Assembly: GCF_002236115.1 (NCBI RefSeq)
Contig: NZ_NIWT01000001.1
Coordinates: forward strand, 620,001-684,000
Reading direction: 5' to 3'
Length of the DNA: 64,000 nt
Source: Pseudomonas jessenii
Lineage (GTDB): Bacteria > Pseudomonadota > Gammaproteobacteria > Pseudomonadales > Pseudomonadaceae
This document shows, piece after piece, positions 26,069 to 36,122 of the stretch. The stretch's first letter is position 1, and every line of letters begins with the position of its first letter. Position numbers and translations under genes: made by a program. The notes beneath the pieces were generated by a model. That model was not told where the DNA came from, ran no database searches, and saw only the letters and a program-made list of their open reading frames with translations.

Positions 26069-26296
26069 CAGATCCTGCGCGAGCCACCCGGTCCATTGCG
26101 GACTCGCCACCTGAATGATCGTCAACAAACCGTTATTTCTCCAAAACATCTCATAACCGCTAATCAGCTTTATCTGTTTTTTGACGCTTCCCCGATATGC
26201 GGTCACAACTTTTGCGCTCCGGTGGGTCATAACACGGTAGCTGCCGATGGAGTATTGGCATCTGCCGAGGTTTTCGCCTGATACGGAGATAAACTC

Positions 26297-29200
26297 ATGA
26301 TTTTCAATGTCCAAAATTTTGGCGCCAAAGGAGATGGCATCACTGACGATACGGCTGCGATACAAAATGCAATTGATGCGGCGGCCGCTGCAGGCGGGGG
26401 GCAGGTGTACATGCCGACCGGAACTTATATCGTTTCGGGAGGTGAGGAACCCTCCGACGGCTGCCTGATGCTCAAGAGTAACGTCTACCTTTACGGCGAC
26501 GGCATGGGCGCAACCACCGTCAAGGTGGCTGACGGCTCCGACACCAAGATCACCGGAGTCATCCGCTCCGCCTATGGCGAGCAAACCCACGACTTCGGTG
26601 TCAGCAACCTCACCATCGACGGCAACCGTGACAACACCACGGGCAAGATCGACGGTTGGTTCAACGGCTACATTCCAGGCGAAGCGGGCTACGACTCCAA
26701 CGTCACCCTCGACAGCGTCGAGATCAAGGATTGCTCCGGGTACGGTTTCGACCCCCACGAGCAGACCGTGAACATGGTCATCAGGAACAGCGTGTCCCAC
26801 GGCAACGGCCTGGACGGTTTCGTTGCCGACTTCCTCAGCGACAGCACCTTCGAAAACAACGTCGCCTACGACAACGACCGGCACGGTTTCAACATCGTCA
26901 CCAGCACCCACGACTTCACACTCACCAATAACGTTGCCTACAACAACGGCGGCACTGGCATCGTCGTGCAGCGCGGCAGCGAGGACATCCCCTCCCCCAG
27001 CAACATAACCATCACCGGTGGCGAGGTGTACGGCAACGGCGCCGAAGGGGTGCTGATCAAACTGTCCAGCGAGGTGACCGTCAGTGGCGTCGACATTCAC
27101 GACAACGCCAGTGCCGGGATCCGCATCTACGGCAGCAACCACGTCGAGATCATCGACAACACGCTCAACAACAATTCCCTGGGCAGCCCCGTACCGGAGA
27201 TCATCATCCAGTCCTACGACGACACCCTGGGCGTGTCCGGCAAGTACTTCAACGGCAGCGATAACACCATCCAGGGGAACCTCATCACCGGCAGCAACCT
27301 GTCGACCTATGGCGTTGCAGAGCGCAATGAAGACGGCACTGATCGCAACGCCATCATCGGCAACACCATCAGCCACACCAGCAACGGTGCCACGCTGGTC
27401 TATGGCGACGGCAGCTACGTCAGCGCCACGGTGCCGATGACCACCGTGCAAGGTACGGCTGGCAACGACACCCTGCTGGGCAGCGCCGCCAGCGAGATTT
27501 TCTACGGCGTTGCCGGCAACGACACCCTCAATGGCGGGGCCGGTGGCGACATTCTGGTGGGTGGTGCAGGCATCGACAAACTCACCGGCGGTACCGGCGC
27601 CGATACGTTCCGTTTCGCCGCTCAGTCCGACAGTTACCGCAACGCGACCACAAGCTTTGATGACACCATCACCGACTTCGACGTCACCCAGGACAAGATC
27701 GACCTCGCCGGCCTCGGCTTCACAGGCATAGGCAATGGCCGTGGCGGCACCCTGCAGGTCAGCTACAGCGCCAGCAGCGACCGCACCTACATCAAGGACT
27801 ACGACGCCGACGCCAGTGGCAATCGTTTCGAGCTGATCCTCTCGGGCAACCTGACCAGCACCCTGACGGCCAATAACTTCATCTTTAATCGGGTGATCAC
27901 CGGCACCAGCGGCAGCGACTCGTTGTTGGGCAGCGATTCGGCCGACACCCTGTTCGGCCTGGCGGGCAACGACAGCCTCAGTGGCGGCGCGGGCGACGAC
28001 AAACTCGACGGCGGCGCCGGCATGGACACCCTCACCGGCGGTGCCGGGTCGGACACGTTCGTGTTTTCCAATCGCCTGGACAGTTACCGCAACTACAACA
28101 CTGGCGGTGCCAACCTTGGCGACCTGATCACCGATTTCGATGTCACCGCCGACAAGATCGACCTCTCGGCCCTGGGTTTCACCGGCCTGGGGGATGGCAA
28201 GAACAACACCGTATACCTGGTGCTCAACAGTGCCGGCACCAAGACTTACATCAAGTCCCTGACCGCCGACGCCAATGGCAACCGCTTCGAAGTGGCACTG
28301 GACGGCAACCACCTCGACAAACTGACCAGCGCCAATTTCATCTTCGCCACATCGTCACCGACCAACCAGGCGCCGGTGCTGACCACGCCGCTGCTGGATC
28401 AGAACGCCACCGAAAACACCGTGTTCAGCTACGTGGTGCCGGCCACCAGCTTCACCGATCCGGACAATGACAGCCTCAGCTACACCGCCACCCTGGCCGA
28501 TGGCAGCGCCCTGCCCGCGTGGCTGAGCTTCAATGCCAGCAACCTGACCTTCACCGGCACGCCGATCAGCACCGCGTCCGGTAATTACAATGTGCTGGTC
28601 AGAGCCACGGACCCGGCCGGTGCATCGGTCAGCGATAGCTTCGCCCTGGCGGTGGCCGATGCGCCCGCCAACACCGTCACCGGCACCAACAATGCCGAAA
28701 CCCTCAACGGCACGGCGGGTGCCGACCTGATCCTTGGCCTCGGTGGCAACGACACGATCAAGGCTGGCACTGGCGCCGACACCGTCGACGGCGGCGCCGG
28801 GCGCGATTCGCTGTACGGCGGCGACGGTGCCGACACCTTCCGCTACAGCAACGTGCTCGACAGCTACCGCGACTACGACACCGGCGGTGTCACGGCCACC
28901 GACACGATTTATGACTTCACCGCCGGCGTCGACAAGATCGATGTTTCGGGCCTGGGCTTTCTCGGCCTCGGCGATGGCAGCAATGGCACGTTGTACATCA
29001 CCCTCAACGCGGCTGGCGACAAGACCTACATCAAGTCCGCCGAAACGGATGCCGATGGCAATCGTTTTGAAATCGCGCTCTTCGGCAACTACCTCAACAC
29101 CCTGACCGCCAGCGACTTCGTGTTCGGCGAGAGCACCCAGCAGGACATCCTCTATCTGCCCACCCTCGGCCAATCCAATGCGCGCCTGCTGCGCATGACG

Positions 29201-31129
29201 GAGGACGACGGTCAGTCCGGCACCTCGATGCTGGTCAACGACCTGGACCGCTACACCCCCTATGACGTGCGTAGCCAGTTCACCGATGCCGATGGCAACG
29301 GCATCGACATCGCGGTGGGCGGCAGCACGGTCACCGGCCTGTCGACGCTGAGCGCCGGGGAACTCGAGTTGTGCTGGTGGCTGACCGACACCAACCAGCC
29401 CGGGGCCGCGTTGTTGCGCGCCGTGACGCTGCTGCGGGGTCAGCTCAGCGAACTGCAATCGATCAGTAACGTCACCATGGGCATCATTTGGGGCCAGGGC
29501 GAGGAAGCAGCCCAGGAGATCGCCCGAGCCACGGACAAAGCAGCGGCAGCAGCGGCGTACAAGGCCGCGACCCTGAAGGTGTTTGATTACCTGCATGCCC
29601 AGTTCGGCAACTTCAGCGTGTACATGATGGAAACCGGTCACTACGAACAGGACGCAGCGCGTGCCCGTGGTTATTCGGAGGAGAAAATTGCCTCCATCGT
29701 CGAAGGGGGGGCCTATGTCCGCGCGGCCCAGGAAGCCATCGCCGCCGAGCGCGCCGACGTCAAGCTGGCGGTGGACTACACCGACCTCCCCTTGCGCTAC
29801 GAAGTCGATCCGCTGGCGTATCCCGACGACGTCTGGCACCTGCACGAAGAGTCGGCTGAGATCGTCGGCCAGCGCCTGGCCGACTACATTGCCAATGACC
29901 TTGGCTTCCAGGGCAACCCCAACGACAACAACAGCGTGCAGGACATTTTCGACAACGCCCGGAACATGATTTCCGGTACCGACCAGGCAGACACCTTGGT
30001 GGGCAGTTCGGGCAACGACACGCTGGATGGCGACCTGGGCGCCGACACCATGACCGGTGGCAATGGCAACGATATCTATGTGGTCGACAACGCGTTCGAC
30101 CGCGTGGTGGAAACCAGCACCTCGACCTCGCAGATCGATACAGTGCAGGCTTCCGTCAGCTGGACCCTGGGCGCCAATCTCGAGAACCTGGTGCTCACCG
30201 GTGTGTCGGACATCAACGGCACCGGCAATGAGCGGCACAATTTCATCACCGGCAATGCCGCCAATAACGTGCTCGACGGTGCCGCAGGGGCCGACAGCAT
30301 GAGCGGCGGCGATGGCAACGACACCTATTATGTCGACAACGCCGATGACACCGTGATCGAGACCAACAGCAGTGCGGCGCCTGGAGGAGTCGACAGTGTG
30401 CACAGCAGCCTGGCGGCCTTTACCCTCAGCAATAACGTTGAACATCTGTATGTCGATAGCACTGGCGCCGCCAATGGCACGGGCAACGCGCTGGACAACA
30501 CGCTGTTCGCCGGAACCGGCAACAACGTGCTGGACGGACGCGATGGCATTGACACGGTGTCCTTTGAGCGCGCCCCGTCCGGCGTTACCGTAAACCTCTC
30601 GACGTCAGCGCAACAAAACACCACGGGTTCCGGGCTCGACACCTTGAAATTCTGTGAAAATCTGACGGGAAGCGCCTACGCCGACAGTCTCTCGGGCAAC
30701 AGCGCCGCGAACGTTCTGAACGGTGGTGCGGGCAACGATACGCTGGTGGGTGGTTCGGGCGATGACCGGCTGATTGGCGGTACAGGCACCGACAACCTCA
30801 TCGGTGGCACTGGCGCGGATACCTTCGCGTTCAGTGCGCTGTCGGACATGGGCGTCGGGGCTTTGCGCGATGTGATCAACGGTTTCAAGAGCACCGAGGG
30901 CGATCTTCTGGATTTCACCGGCCTGGACGCCAACCCGCTGACCACCGCTGTCGACACCTTCACCTTCATCGGCAGCAATGCCTTCGACCCTGCCAACGCC
31001 ACCGGTCAACTGCGCTTTGCCAATGGCATTCTCCAGGGCAGTGTCAACGCCGACGCCACCCCCGAGTTCGAAATCCAACTGGTGGGCGTCCAGGAGCTGC
31101 ACGCCAGCAATTTCACAGCCTTGGGTTAA
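26297..31129 (+). CDS. psmE: secreted mannuronan C5-epimerase / alginate O-acetylhydrolase (PsmE-type)
   Basis: A 1610-residue mosaic. Residues 1-384 form an AlgE A-module (right-handed beta helix) with the AlgE4 catalytic set exactly placed: Tyr149, Asp152, His154 (YGFDPHEQ) and Asp178. RTX nonapeptides (GGxGxD) and R-modules follow to about 680, then a cadherin/He_PIG-like domain (about 690-785), a third R-module (to about 945) and an SGNH/SASA-like hydrolase (about 950-1215) with GQSN, WGQGEE and the DDVWH Asp/His. More RTX repeats and a C-terminal secretion region close it. No Sec signal: type I export is expected. It matches the layout of P. syringae PsmE, which epimerises and deacetylates alginate. 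No alginate or type I export genes are nearby. GGAG precedes the ATG. Confidence 0.92.
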   Translation: MIFNVQNFGAKGDGITDDTAAIQNAIDAAAAAGGGQVYMPTGTYIVSGGEEPSDGCLMLKSNVYLYGDGMGATTVKVADGSDTKITGVIRSAYGEQTHDFGVSNLTIDGNRDNTTGKIDGWFNGYIPGEAGYDSNVTLDSVEIKDCSGYGFDPHEQTVNMVIRNSVSHGNGLDGFVADFLSDSTFENNVAYDNDRHGFNIVTSTHDFTLTNNVAYNNGGTGIVVQRGSEDIPSPSNITITGGEVYGNGAEGVLIKLSSEVTVSGVDIHDNASAGIRIYGSNHVEIIDNTLNNNSLGSPVPEIIIQSYDDTLGVSGKYFNGSDNTIQGNLITGSNLSTYGVAERNEDGTDRNAIIGNTISHTSNGATLVYGDGSYVSATVPMTTVQGTAGNDTLLGSAASEIFYGVAGNDTLNGGAGGDILVGGAGIDKLTGGTGADTFRFAAQSDSYRNATTSFDDTITDFDVTQDKIDLAGLGFTGIGNGRGGTLQVSYSASSDRTYIKDYDADASGNRFELILSGNLTSTLTANNFIFNRVITGTSGSDSLLGSDSADTLFGLAGNDSLSGGAGDDKLDGGAGMDTLTGGAGSDTFVFSNRLDSYRNYNTGGANLGDLITDFDVTADKIDLSALGFTGLGDGKNNTVYLVLNSAGTKTYIKSLTADANGNRFEVALDGNHLDKLTSANFIFATSSPTNQAPVLTTPLLDQNATENTVFSYVVPATSFTDPDNDSLSYTATLADGSALPAWLSFNASNLTFTGTPISTASGNYNVLVRATDPAGASVSDSFALAVADAPANTVTGTNNAETLNGTAGADLILGLGGNDTIKAGTGADTVDGGAGRDSLYGGDGADTFRYSNVLDSYRDYDTGGVTATDTIYDFTAGVDKIDVSGLGFLGLGDGSNGTLYITLNAAGDKTYIKSAETDADGNRFEIALFGNYLNTLTASDFVFGESTQQDILYLPTLGQSNARLLRMTEDDGQSGTSMLVNDLDRYTPYDVRSQFTDADGNGIDIAVGGSTVTGLSTLSAGELELCWWLTDTNQPGAALLRAVTLLRGQLSELQSISNVTMGIIWGQGEEAAQEIARATDKAAAAAAYKAATLKVFDYLHAQFGNFSVYMMETGHYEQDAARARGYSEEKIASIVEGGAYVRAAQEAIAAERADVKLAVDYTDLPLRYEVDPLAYPDDVWHLHEESAEIVGQRLADYIANDLGFQGNPNDNNSVQDIFDNARNMISGTDQADTLVGSSGNDTLDGDLGADTMTGGNGNDIYVVDNAFDRVVETSTSTSQIDTVQASVSWTLGANLENLVLTGVSDINGTGNERHNFITGNAANNVLDGAAGADSMSGGDGNDTYYVDNADDTVIETNSSAAPGGVDSVHSSLAAFTLSNNVEHLYVDSTGAANGTGNALDNTLFAGTGNNVLDGRDGIDTVSFERAPSGVTVNLSTSAQQNTTGSGLDTLKFCENLTGSAYADSLSGNSAANVLNGGAGNDTLVGGSGDDRLIGGTGTDNLIGGTGADTFAFSALSDMGVGALRDVINGFKSTEGDLLDFTGLDANPLTTAVDTFTFIGSNAFDPANATGQLRFANGILQGSVNADATPEFEIQLVGVQELHASNFTALG

Positions 31130-31214
31130 GCCCACATCCTGCGGGAGCGGGTTCGCCCTGATGCCGGTCAGACGAGGGTGATACTGAACCTGCAGGCGTA
31201 AACGATCAGATGCG

Positions 31215-31367
31215 CTAGTGCGCACTCATGTAGTCAATGAACACGCGCAACTTGGGCGAGGCATAACGGCTGGCTGGCCACAGCATCCAGAGGACGACCT
31301 GGCGGTCAATGTAATCGTCCAGCACAGTGACCAGCTGACCGCTTTCCAGAGTCGCCATGGTATTTAG
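31215..31367 (-). pseudogene. 3' remnant of a LysR-type regulator gene
   Basis: A minus-strand segment encodes a typical LysR C-terminus (ATLESGQLVTVLDDY, then WPASRYASPKLRVFIDYMSAH) and ends in a proper stop, but the N-terminal HTH and most of the effector domain are gone. Upstream residues in the open frame do not fit the family. Probably a deletion scar. Confidence 0.7.
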
Positions 31368-31483
31368 AGAGTCTTTAAATCTGTTGGCTATGTCGGCAAG
31401 GAACAACTGTTCTTTTGCGACAAGCGAAAACAACTAGCCTGATTCGATGGAGGAGTATTTTCAACTTTCATCAGGGCGTACCT

Positions 31484-32920
31484 ATGAACACATCCACCAT
31501 GGCAACGGATTATCTGGTCATCGGCGCGGGGGCAACAGCCATGGCCTTCGTCGATACATTGCTCGATCAGTCGGATGCGAGTGTGCTGATGGTGGATCGA
31601 CACGCTCAACCTGGTGGACACTGGAACGATGCCTACTCGTTCGTCCGCTTGCACCAGCCGTCTGCCTTCTATGGCGTTAACTCCTGCGAGTTGGGCTCCG
31701 GCCAGAAGGACGAATCCGAATGGGGCGGTGGCTTGTATGAATTGGCCTCAGGCGCCGAGATTGTCAGTTACTTCGATCAGCTTATGCATCATCGATTCTT
31801 GCCGTCAGGTCGGGTGCGATATTTTCCGATGCACAACTACGAAGGTGATCGCACCGATAGTCATTGCATCACTTCCCTGCTCACCGGCGAACGTAATACT
31901 GTCCAGGTACGAAGGAAGCTGGTGGATGCGACTATTGCACAGGCAGCCGTTCCTTCGACCCATCCTCCGCATTACCGGATAGAGCCCGGTATACGGTGCG
32001 TACCGCTCAACGACTTGCCAAAGATCGGACAGCCTTACTTGCGTTACGCGGTGGTGGGGGGAGGAAAGACCGGCATCGATGCCTGTCTGTGGCTGCTGCA
32101 GAATGGCGTGGCACCAGGCAGGATTCAATGGATCGTTCCAAACGCCCCCTGGCTGTTGGATCGCGCCAACTTTCAACCCGGCCAGGAGAATGTTGTACGA
32201 ACGATCGGTAGCCTCGCGAACCAGTTCGAAGCAATAGGTGCGGCTGATTCGATCCCGGACCTGTTCCTCAGGCTCGAAAGTGTCGGCGAACTGCTGCGCA
32301 TCGATCAAGCCGTCGAACCCACCGCCTTCCGTGCTGCGACCATTTCACAGGCTGAGTTGCGTGCGCTACGGCGCATAACCAATGTAGTGCGCCTGGGGCG
32401 GGTGTGCGCGATAGACGCCAGCCGTATCTCCCTCGAAAGGGGCAGCATCGCTGGAGATCCCGACGCCCTTTACATCGACTGCAGCGCAAGCGCTGTCCCG
32501 ATTATTCCTGAGGGAAGCGTGAAAGCGTTTGATGGCAATCGCATCAACCTGGTGACAGTCAGCAGTTATCAGATTCTGTTCAGCGCCGCAGTCATCGCAT
32601 ACGTGGAAAGCCACCTCGACGATCAGATGCAGATGAATCAACTATGTGGGTTTGTCCCGCTGCCACGCTCACCGGTGGACTGGGTCAGGATGTGGGCCGC
32701 TTATCTGGGCAATCAGCGGCAATGGAAGAACCACGCGGGGTTGTCCAACTGGCTTGCGCAGTGCCATCTGCACCTTTTGCCGACAGTGCTGAGAAGCCTG
32801 CAGGAGGGGGATCCTGAAAAGCTCGCCGTGTTGAACCGATTTACTGAAGCCAGGAAAAAGGCCCTGGAAAATATGCCCAGGCTCCTGCAGGCCGTAGCAG
32901 GTTTGGCGCAAGAGTCCTGA
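31484..32920 (+). CDS. FAD/NAD(P)-binding flavoprotein, monooxygenase-like
   Basis: A 478-residue flavoprotein. Residues about 8-30 form an FAD Rossmann loop (DYLVIGAGATAMAFVDTLLD), followed by VDRHAQPGGHWNDAYSFVRLHQPS, which resembles flavin monooxygenases and lysine/ornithine N-hydroxylase relatives. A second dinucleotide site VVGGGKTGIDAC lies near residue 190. The start at 31484 is the first ATG with a ribosome site (AGGG); the open frame extends upstream without one. A single gene, flanked by a LysR remnant. The substrate is unknown. Confidence 0.75.
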   Translation: MNTSTMATDYLVIGAGATAMAFVDTLLDQSDASVLMVDRHAQPGGHWNDAYSFVRLHQPSAFYGVNSCELGSGQKDESEWGGGLYELASGAEIVSYFDQLMHHRFLPSGRVRYFPMHNYEGDRTDSHCITSLLTGERNTVQVRRKLVDATIAQAAVPSTHPPHYRIEPGIRCVPLNDLPKIGQPYLRYAVVGGGKTGIDACLWLLQNGVAPGRIQWIVPNAPWLLDRANFQPGQENVVRTIGSLANQFEAIGAADSIPDLFLRLESVGELLRIDQAVEPTAFRAATISQAELRALRRITNVVRLGRVCAIDASRISLERGSIAGDPDALYIDCSASAVPIIPEGSVKAFDGNRINLVTVSSYQILFSAAVIAYVESHLDDQMQMNQLCGFVPLPRSPVDWVRMWAAYLGNQRQWKNHAGLSNWLAQCHLHLLPTVLRSLQEGDPEKLAVLNRFTEARKKALENMPRLLQAVAGLAQES

Positions 32921-33124
32921 GCGACTGGAGTCAACCAGAACACCTGCCGCCTTTTGCGTGAGCATGGGCGGATCAGTGGCCATCCTGGTCGTGCGCTGGC
33001 GCTGGCGCGCTTTCTCGACCTCAAAAGCCTTGCACAGCCAGACAAGCGCATGAACCGGACTTTTTCGTCTAACGTCATTGGATGCGTTTGCATGACCCAC
33101 TTCCTCTGAAAATGGAGTTTGACG

Positions 33125-33580
33125 ATGAAAACAATCTTTTCCTGGCTGACGATTTCGCTTTTTGGTCTGGTGCTTGGCGGCTGTGCCGCGGTGGGTGCCG
33201 GGAGCGGAGGCGCTGGCGAGATGGAGATTCGCTCGGGGAAAATCGAGCAGATCACACAGACCCAGATGCAGACCAATCACGATAGCGGCGTCGGTGCCAT
33301 CTTGGGCGGTATTGGCGGTCTGGGCCTGGGTAGCCTGATCGGCCAGGGTACCGGCCGGGATGTAGCGATGGTCGCCGGAGCCCTCGCGGGGGCGGCAGGC
33401 GGCAACTACGTCGAAAAGAAAAAATATGATCAGCCCGTGGACGCACAGCAGATCATCGTTCGCACCCAGAGCGGCGTACTGGTTTCGGTAACGCAGCCGA
33501 TCAACCCGACGCTGAGAAAAGGCATGAACGTGTACGTCGAGGGTGCCGGAAACGAAGCTCGGGTGGTACCACAAAGCTAG
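33125..33580 (+). CDS. slyB: SlyB/Pcp-like outer membrane lipoprotein
   Basis: A 151-residue lipoprotein. Lipobox LGGC at Cys20; the next residue is Ala, so outer-membrane sorting is expected. A glycine-zipper segment (AILGGIGGLGLGSLIGQGTG...AGALAGAAGG) spans residues about 57-95, and the C-terminal beta-rich part has VRTQSGVLVSVTQP and LRKGMNVYVEG, as in SlyB. GGAG precedes the ATG. An inverted repeat follows the gene at 33595-33637. SlyB proteins affect envelope integrity under divalent-cation stress. Confidence 0.85.
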   Translation: MKTIFSWLTISLFGLVLGGCAAVGAGSGGAGEMEIRSGKIEQITQTQMQTNHDSGVGAILGGIGGLGLGSLIGQGTGRDVAMVAGALAGAAGGNYVEKKKYDQPVDAQQIIVRTQSGVLVSVTQPINPTLRKGMNVYVEGAGNEARVVPQS

Positions 33581-33594
33581 GATGGCTACCGGAC

Positions 33595-33637
33595 GTTGCG
33601 CAGCGGACAAATGAGTCGTCGTCACTTGCTGCGCAAC
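33595..33637. repeat. 10-bp inverted repeat after slyB
   Basis: gttgcgcagc (33595-33604) and gctgcgcaac (33628-33637) are perfect complements with a 23-base spacer, 15 bases after the slyB stop. It could be a terminator stem without a T run or an unrelated dyad. Confidence 0.35.
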
Positions 33638-33780
33638 ATTCTCATGGCGAGCGAGTTCGGTTGACACTCAATGACTCATGCACGACCTCAGGCCAATTGC
33701 TGGCAACCCATGGATCTATACCTCTTGCGCACTTAAACTTTGAGTCTATCGCCCTCCTCGCCGATTGTTGAACGGGTTTC

Positions 33781-34596
33781 ATGACTGAGCAAGCCAAGTA
33801 CCATCACGTGTCCGAAGTACCAGGCCTGGTGCTGGGGTCCGCACGTTTTGCGGATGTCGGCTTCGATCGCCATTACCACCTCGATTTCCACATTGGTTTT
33901 GTCACCGAAGGCATCCAGCGTCATCGAGCGAAAGGCGAGTCGTTTCTTTTGGGGCCGGGAAGTGTTGCCCTGATGCCGCCGGGTGAAATCCACGACGGTG
34001 TATCCGAGGGTGGCGGCGCTTATACGCTCAAGACATTCCGTCTATCCCAGGCGTTGGTCGCGAGCCTGGCCGAGGAAATCAGCGGTCAACCGAAAGAGCT
34101 TGAATTGACCGGTGTGTTGCTCGAAGACACGGGGCTTGCCGGCAAGCTGCGCGGGTTGCACGATGCAATGCAGCAGGCCGTTGGCCCCGGCAGCCTCGCG
34201 GTGCAGACGCAATGGTTCAACCTCCTTGAACACCTGTTGAGCCAGTCACGGGCGATCAAGCCCGAAACGATTACCGGCTCGCTATCCCCCCTGCAATGGT
34301 CTCGCGTCAGGGACTATTGTTTCAGCCACATCGATGAGCGAATCACCCTCGATGATCTCGCCGGACTATGTGGGCTGGGGCGTTTCCCGTTTCTCAAGCA
34401 GTTCAAGCGGACCATCGGCATGACGCCCCACGCATGGCTGCTTCGCCTGCGTCTCGAACGGGCGTGTGGCCTGCTGTCTGGCAGTGCGCAACCGATCATC
34501 GATGTCGCCCACGCCGTCGGCTTCTACGATCAAAGCCATTTCAACCGCGCCTTTCGACAGGCATTCGGCGTCGCGCCATCACGCTACAGGACTTAG
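33781..34596 (+). CDS. AraC-family regulator
   Basis: A 271-residue protein with an N-terminal cupin-like sensor ([35 protein letters not shown]) and a C-terminal double HTH ([20 protein letters not shown] and [20 protein letters not shown]). The ribosome site is weak. It precedes a threonine aldolase gene on the same strand by 109 bp. Members of this branch often control amino-acid exporters or catabolic genes. Effector unknown. Confidence 0.88.
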   Translation: MTEQAKYHHVSEVPGLVLGSARFADVGFDRHYHLDFHIGFVTEGIQRHRAKGESFLLGPGSVALMPPGEIHDGVSEGGGAYTLKTFRLSQALVASLAEEISGQPKELELTGVLLEDTGLAGKLRGLHDAMQQAVGPGSLAVQTQWFNLLEHLLSQSRAIKPETITGSLSPLQWSRVRDYCFSHIDERITLDDLAGLCGLGRFPFLKQFKRTIGMTPHAWLLRLRLERACGLLSGSAQPIIDVAHAVGFYDQSHFNRAFRQAFGVAPSRYRT

Positions 34597-34705
34597 GCCG
34601 TCGACCATCGGCGAGCGTCAATTTTTTACAAGCGCAACAACCGTCCCCCTCCATAGGATGCGCCAATCCGGGCGAAACACCTTCGCCTGCGCAGCCGAGA
34701 ACTGG

Positions 34706-35782
34706 ATGATGAACGGTGAAACAAGCAGACCGCCCGCGCTGGGTTTTTCAAGTGACAACATCGCCGGTGCATCGCCGGAGGTGGCACAGGCCCTCGTCAA
34801 ACACAGTTCGGGCCAGGCGGGTCCCTATGGCACCGACGAGTTGACGGCACAGGTCAAGCGCAAGTTCTGCGAGATCTTCGAGCGCGACGTGGAGGTCCTT
34901 CTCGTGCCCACCGGCACCGCCGCCAACGCCCTGTGCCTGAGTGCGATGACACCACCCTGGGGCAACATCTACTGCCACCCGGCCAGCCATATCAACAACG
35001 ATGAATGCGGCGCGCCCGAGTTCTTTTCCAACGGCGCGAAGTTGATGACCGTCGACGGCCCGGCGGCCAAACTGGATATCGTCCGATTGCGCGAGCGGAC
35101 TCGCGAAAAAGTCGGCGACGTACACACGACCCAGCCCGCCTGCGTCAGCATCACTCAGGCCACTGAAGTCGGCAGCATCTACACCCTGGATGAAATCGCA
35201 GCCATTGGTGACGTCTGCAAGTCCTCTTCCCTGGGATTGCATATGGATGGATCGCGCTTTGCCAACGCCCTGGTGTCGCTTGGCTGCTCCCCGGCCGAGA
35301 TGACGTGGAAGGCCGGCGTGGATGCCCTGTCGTTCGGTGCCACCAAGAACGGCGTGCTGGCGGCGGAAGCCATCGTCCTGTTCAACACCTCCCTTGCCAC
35401 CGAGTTGAGTTACCGCCGCAAGCGTGCAGGTCACCTCTCTTCCAAGATGCGTTTTCTGTCGGCGCAGATCGATGCGTACCTGACCGACGATCTCTGGCTG
35501 CGCAACGCACGCAAGGCCAACGCTGCCGCCCAGCGCCTGGCGCAAGGGCTTGAGGGCCTGGGTGGCGTCGAGGTGCTCGGCGGCACCGAGGCGAACATCC
35601 TGTTCTGCCGGCTGGACTCGGCAATGATCGATGCGCTGCTGAAGGCCGGCTTCGGGTTCTACCATGATCGCTGGGGACCGAATGTCGTTCGCTTTGTCAC
35701 CTCGTTCGCGACCACCGCCGAGGATGTCGATCACCTGTTGAACCAGGTAAGGCTAGCTGCTGACCGCACACAAGAACGATAG
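34706..35782 (+). CDS. ltaE: low-specificity L-threonine aldolase family protein
   Basis: A 358-residue fold-type I PLP enzyme. [26 protein letters not shown], the [13 protein letters not shown] cofactor loop, [12 protein letters not shown] and the PLP lysine in [16 protein letters not shown] are all present. It cleaves L-threonine or allo-threonine to glycine and acetaldehyde, and often other beta-hydroxy amino acids. Tandem ATGs at 34706/34709 are taken as the start because similarity begins there; the open frame upstream overlaps the AraC gene in another frame. Confidence 0.88.
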   Translation: MMNGETSRPPALGFSSDNIAGASPEVAQALVKHSSGQAGPYGTDELTAQVKRKFCEIFERDVEVLLVPTGTAANALCLSAMTPPWGNIYCHPASHINNDECGAPEFFSNGAKLMTVDGPAAKLDIVRLRERTREKVGDVHTTQPACVSITQATEVGSIYTLDEIAAIGDVCKSSSLGLHMDGSRFANALVSLGCSPAEMTWKAGVDALSFGATKNGVLAAEAIVLFNTSLATELSYRRKRAGHLSSKMRFLSAQIDAYLTDDLWLRNARKANAAAQRLAQGLEGLGGVEVLGGTEANILFCRLDSAMIDALLKAGFGFYHDRWGPNVVRFVTSFATTAEDVDHLLNQVRLAADRTQER

Positions 35783-35849
35783 TCGATGGCGGGTGGCGGC
35801 TGTGCTCGCTCTGGTTTCAATGAGCAGCCGCCACTACAGCGCTCGGCTT

Positions 35850-36107
35850 CTACATCTGGCGAAAAAGAATCATGCCGGCGTGATAGAGAATCCCGTCACG
35901 GAACTCCCCATCAGCCGTGAAGCCGGTGTCATCGACGTACTCGATGTGGTCACCTTCCAGCCAATATCGGCCCTGATAGGCACTCGCCTGCCGGCCCCGG
36001 GCCTCATCGTATCGACCACCCGGCAAAAGCTCATGGCGAATGAGCCCGTCAGCCGTGACCCACATACCGACGTACTTGTCCTGATCTGCGGATTTTTTAG
36101 CTGTCAT
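35850..36107 (-). CDS. Atu4866-domain protein
   Basis: An 85-residue protein of the small Atu4866 family (KYVGMWVTADGLIRHELLPGGRYDEARG, YQGRYWLEGDHIEYVDDTGFTADG, LYHAGMILFR), a compact beta fold without known activity. The ATG at 36107 fits GAGG with eight-base spacing; a TTG two codons earlier is less likely. It begins 15 bp after the upstream SDR stop, so the two are co-transcribed. In many genomes this protein neighbours oxidoreductase or quinone-type stress genes, as here. Confidence 0.8.
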   Translation of the reverse strand: MTAKKSADQDKYVGMWVTADGLIRHELLPGGRYDEARGRQASAYQGRYWLEGDHIEYVDDTGFTADGEFRDGILYHAGMILFRQM

Positions 36108-36122
36108 GTTCAAGTCCTCGAT

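Noticed and set aside
25985..30445. Very long open frames on the strand opposite the epimerase gene
   Set aside because: They are phase shadows of a GC-rich, Gly/Asp-repeat gene; the plus-strand product has exact catalytic motifs and the minus frames show only low-complexity Val/Ala/Gly runs.
27450..30800. Periodic short DNA repeats that could suggest a CRISPR or satellite array
   Set aside because: The period and sequence are explained by RTX nonapeptide codons in a single reading frame; there are no spacers.
31137..31165. Second REP element after psmE
   Set aside because: Only about 12 bases (gcgggagcgggt) resemble the REP at 20659, with no partner arm; at most a decayed single copy.
32930..33100. 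Possible small gene between the flavoprotein and slyB-like genes
   Set aside because: No frame with a ribosome site and no coding-like residue pattern on either strand.
34748..35734. 328-residue minus-strand frame opposite the threonine aldolase
   Set aside because: No domain; the plus strand encodes a complete PLP enzyme.
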